Program-made: the position numbers and the translations under genes | Part shown: in pieces, positions 62,235 to 64,000 of the stretch | How positions within the stretch are numbered: the stretch's first letter is position 1 | Layout of the letters: each line of letters starts with the position of its first letter | Notes under the pieces: generated by a model | The model's input: the letters and a program-made list of their open reading frames with translations, nothing else | What the model was told of the DNA's origin: nothing | The model's database searches: none | Assembly (NCBI RefSeq): GCF_042648365.1 | Contig: NZ_JBHRXI010000017.1 | Coordinates: 369,038-433,037, forward strand | Direction: 5' to 3' | Length of the DNA: 64,000 nt | Source: Lutimaribacter_A marinistellae | GTDB lineage: Bacteria > Pseudomonadota > Alphaproteobacteria > Rhodobacterales > Rhodobacteraceae

Positions 62235-62822
62235 ATGCACGGGCTGGTCAACAGAGCCTTACAATCCTTCGTTTGCGGCAATTATGGCCACGATCGCTGG
62301 ATTCGGATAACCGAAGCCGCACAGCTGGGCTTCGTAGAGTTCGAGGCAATGCTCCTCTATGACGACGCTACTTCCCTCCGCCTGCTCGACGCCATCTGTT
62401 CGGAACTCGCTCGGCCCCAGGAAGAGGTACTGGAAGATCTCGGTACGTATCTCGTCTCGAACCCGAGCACCGAGGCCCTGCGCAGGTTGTTGCGTTTCGG
62501 CGGAGTGAATTACCTGGAGTTCCTACACTCGCTCGATGATCTGTCGGACAGGGCAAGGCTTGCGGTTTCGGACCTGGTACTGCCGGCGCTCGAACTGCAC
62601 GAACATGCACATGGCCGGTTCACTCTGAACTGCCATCCGGGATTGCCGGGCTATTCGTACGTGATGATGGGAATCCTTCGCACCATGGCGGACGACTACG
62701 GTGCTTTGGTCATGCTGGAACACGAGGGGCATGCGGGTGAGGGGGAACTTATCTCGATCACGCTGGTCGAAAGCGCATTTTCGGAAGGACGAAGCTTTGA
62801 GTTGGGGGTGAGAACGGGATGA
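62235..62822 (+). CDS. H-NOX (heme NO-binding) domain protein, apparently without heme ligands
   Basis: 195 residues with the H-NOX N-terminal pattern (MHGLVNRALQSF, then FEAMLLYDD, LEDLGTYLVSNPS, LRRLLRFGGVNYLEFLHSLDDL). In heme-containing members a His follows LDxL; here it is Ser104 (LDDLSDRARL). The YxSxR heme-propionate motif expected about 25 residues later is also absent (TLNCH at 130-134 by one alignment). The frame overlaps the GGDEF gene start by four bases, the usual H-NOX/diguanylate-cyclase pairing. Confidence 0.88.
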   Translation: MHGLVNRALQSFVCGNYGHDRWIRITEAAQLGFVEFEAMLLYDDATSLRLLDAICSELARPQEEVLEDLGTYLVSNPSTEALRRLLRFGGVNYLEFLHSLDDLSDRARLAVSDLVLPALELHEHAHGRFTLNCHPGLPGYSYVMMGILRTMADDYGALVMLEHEGHAGEGELISITLVESAFSEGRSFELGVRTG

Positions 62823-63844
62823 GGCGAGAGGATCTGTCGTTGTTGCTCGCCCGGCTCTGCCCGATGAATGTTATGCTCGACAGAGCCGGGCGTGTGACGC
62901 ATGTCGGTCCGACGCTGCAGAAGTTGCGCCCGGAAACCCTCATGATCGGTGAGCCGTTTCTGGACCATTTCGCGCTGATCCGGCCACGTTCAGTCACCTC
63001 GATGGCAGGGTTGCTCGAATCGACTGGTGCCAAGCTCCACCTGCGCTTTCGAGACGAGCCGGAAACCGCCTTGAAAGGCCAGATTGTTCCCTTGGACAGA
63101 GGCGAGGGCGCAGTGGTCAACCTGTCCTTTGGCATTTCTATCCTGGAGGCCGTCAAAGACTATGACCTCTCCAGCGCAGATTTCTCGGCGACGGATTTGG
63201 CGATCGAGCTCCTCTACCTGGTCGAGGCAAAGTCCGCAGCCATGGAGGCATCTCGTACGCTGAATCAGCGCTTGCAGGGTGCGATGATCGCTGCCGAAGA
63301 ACGGGCGTTTACCGACACTTTGACCGGCTTGAAAAACCGAAGAGCCATGAACCACATCCTTTCGCGCTTGCTGGCCAGCGGTGCTCCGTTCGCCTTGATG
63401 CATCTGGATCTTGATTACTTCAAATCCGTGAATGACACGCTCGGTCACGCCGCAGGGGACCACGTGCTGCAACATGTTGCCCGGCTGATGGTGGAAGAAA
63501 CCCGGAATGACGACACCGTGGCACGCATCGGAGGGGACGAGTTCGTTCTGATGTTTCGCAACCTGCATGATCGCGATCGGTTGAACGGCATCGCAGATAG
63601 GCTCATCGCGCGGCTGGAGGAGCCCATACCTTTTGGCGATGACATCTGCCGCATTTCGGCGAGCATTGGAACGGCGCTTTCGGCTCAATTCCGCGCGCCT
63701 GATGGAGCGCAGATCCTGCACGCGGCGGATATCGCGCTCTATGCAGCCAAGCGGCAGGGTAAAGCGTGTCACCGGTTTTTCGACCAAGAAACGCTTGGTG
63801 AAATTGATAACGAGATCCAAGCTCCCTGCCATACTGAAACTTGA
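62819..63844 (+). CDS. H-NOX-associated diguanylate cyclase
   Basis: 341 residues. The N-terminal part (about 1-115) resembles an HNOBA/PAS-like sensor domain (PMNVMLDRAGRVTHVGPTLQKL). It is followed by a signalling helix (residues about 135-165) and a GGDEF domain. The active site GGDEF is at 238-242. The inhibitory site RxxD is present (R229-D232). It should make c-di-GMP under control of its H-NOX partner, with which it is translationally coupled. Confidence 0.88.
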   Translation: MRREDLSLLLARLCPMNVMLDRAGRVTHVGPTLQKLRPETLMIGEPFLDHFALIRPRSVTSMAGLLESTGAKLHLRFRDEPETALKGQIVPLDRGEGAVVNLSFGISILEAVKDYDLSSADFSATDLAIELLYLVEAKSAAMEASRTLNQRLQGAMIAAEERAFTDTLTGLKNRRAMNHILSRLLASGAPFALMHLDLDYFKSVNDTLGHAAGDHVLQHVARLMVEETRNDDTVARIGGDEFVLMFRNLHDRDRLNGIADRLIARLEEPIPFGDDICRISASIGTALSAQFRAPDGAQILHAADIALYAAKRQGKACHRFFDQETLGEIDNEIQAPCHTET

Positions 63845-63962
63845 GAAATTGCGATTTGTCATCCGGGATCAGCGACTTGCCGAGCGCGTAGGGTCAGGAC
63901 TTCGGTAACGGGTCTCTCTCAGTCAAGAGATTTCGGCCAAGCGATTTGGTCCCGCCGACGGG

Positions 63963-64000
63963 CTATTCCTGCTCGGTCGATCCGCTCGACGTCTCGCGGC
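63963..64000 (-). other. Possible C-terminal end of a minus-strand gene at the right edge
   Basis: Read on the minus strand, the last bases give RETSSGSTEQE followed by TAG at 63963-63965. The fragment is only 12 codons, so it is a suggestion. The rest of 63845-63962 shows a weak inverted repeat TCTCT/AGAGA and nothing else coding. Confidence 0.25.

Overview
The window looks like a chromosomal segment of a marine Rhodobacteraceae/Roseobacter-group alphaproteobacterium. Reasons: GC-rich coding throughout, an RpoH of the alphaproteobacterial type, a NADH dehydrogenase (nuo) operon interspersed with small lineage-specific genes (DUF5337, DUF5333, DUF3291), a heat-shock-promoted lon next to an HU gene and tRNA-Val, and repeat-in-toxin (RTX) proteins of the type common in roseobacters. 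The assignment comes from protein character and gene order, not from a database search.

Layout. 1-3.4 kb: 3' end of an RluA-family pseudouridine synthase, rpoH, trmO, and a minus-strand group of tpiA and two Fe-S assembly genes (A-type carrier, SufT-like). 3.5-6.5 kb: minus-strand mechanosensitive channel, then an NfeD/SPFH pair. 6.6-11.7 kb: tgt, an Old Yellow Enzyme and lon, with a clear sigma-32-like promoter before lon and a strong terminator after it. 11.8-13.8 kb: LprI-like protein, sulfurtransferase, HU-like protein, tRNA-Val(CAC).

13.9-30.7 kb: an accessory block between tRNA-Val and nuoA. It holds a small DUF551-like protein, an MFS exporter with a His-rich tail, a large ExeM/NucH-type extracellular nuclease, and five consecutive RTX proteins. 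The five have unrelated N-terminal parts (FG-GAP propeller, short RTX-only, long RTX, serralysin-like metalloprotease, unknown beta-rich) but nearly the same C-terminal cassette of about 200 residues, presumably for type I secretion. Two cassettes are almost identical in DNA, and a 10-N assembly gap lies inside one of them.

30.9-49.6 kb: the full 14-subunit complex I operon nuoA-N on the plus strand, with at least eight extra small genes between subunits, including a 57-residue membrane protein between nuoC and nuoD. 49.7-52.9 kb: birA, coaX and an RNase J gene follow in the same direction. 52.9-54 kb: minus-strand Nudix hydrolase and DUF983 protein.

54.2-56.2 kb: a four-gene unit of EF-hand protein, ECF-type sigma factor, membrane-anchored putative anti-sigma factor and periplasmic metal-sensor-like protein. 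56.2-63.8 kb: a PleD-like diguanylate cyclase with degenerate receivers, DUF3572, a HAD phosphatase, a non-pyrrolysine MttB-family methyltransferase, a DUF4153 membrane protein, and an H-NOX/diguanylate cyclase pair whose H-NOX partner appears to lack the heme-ligating histidine. The last 150 bases hold no complete gene.
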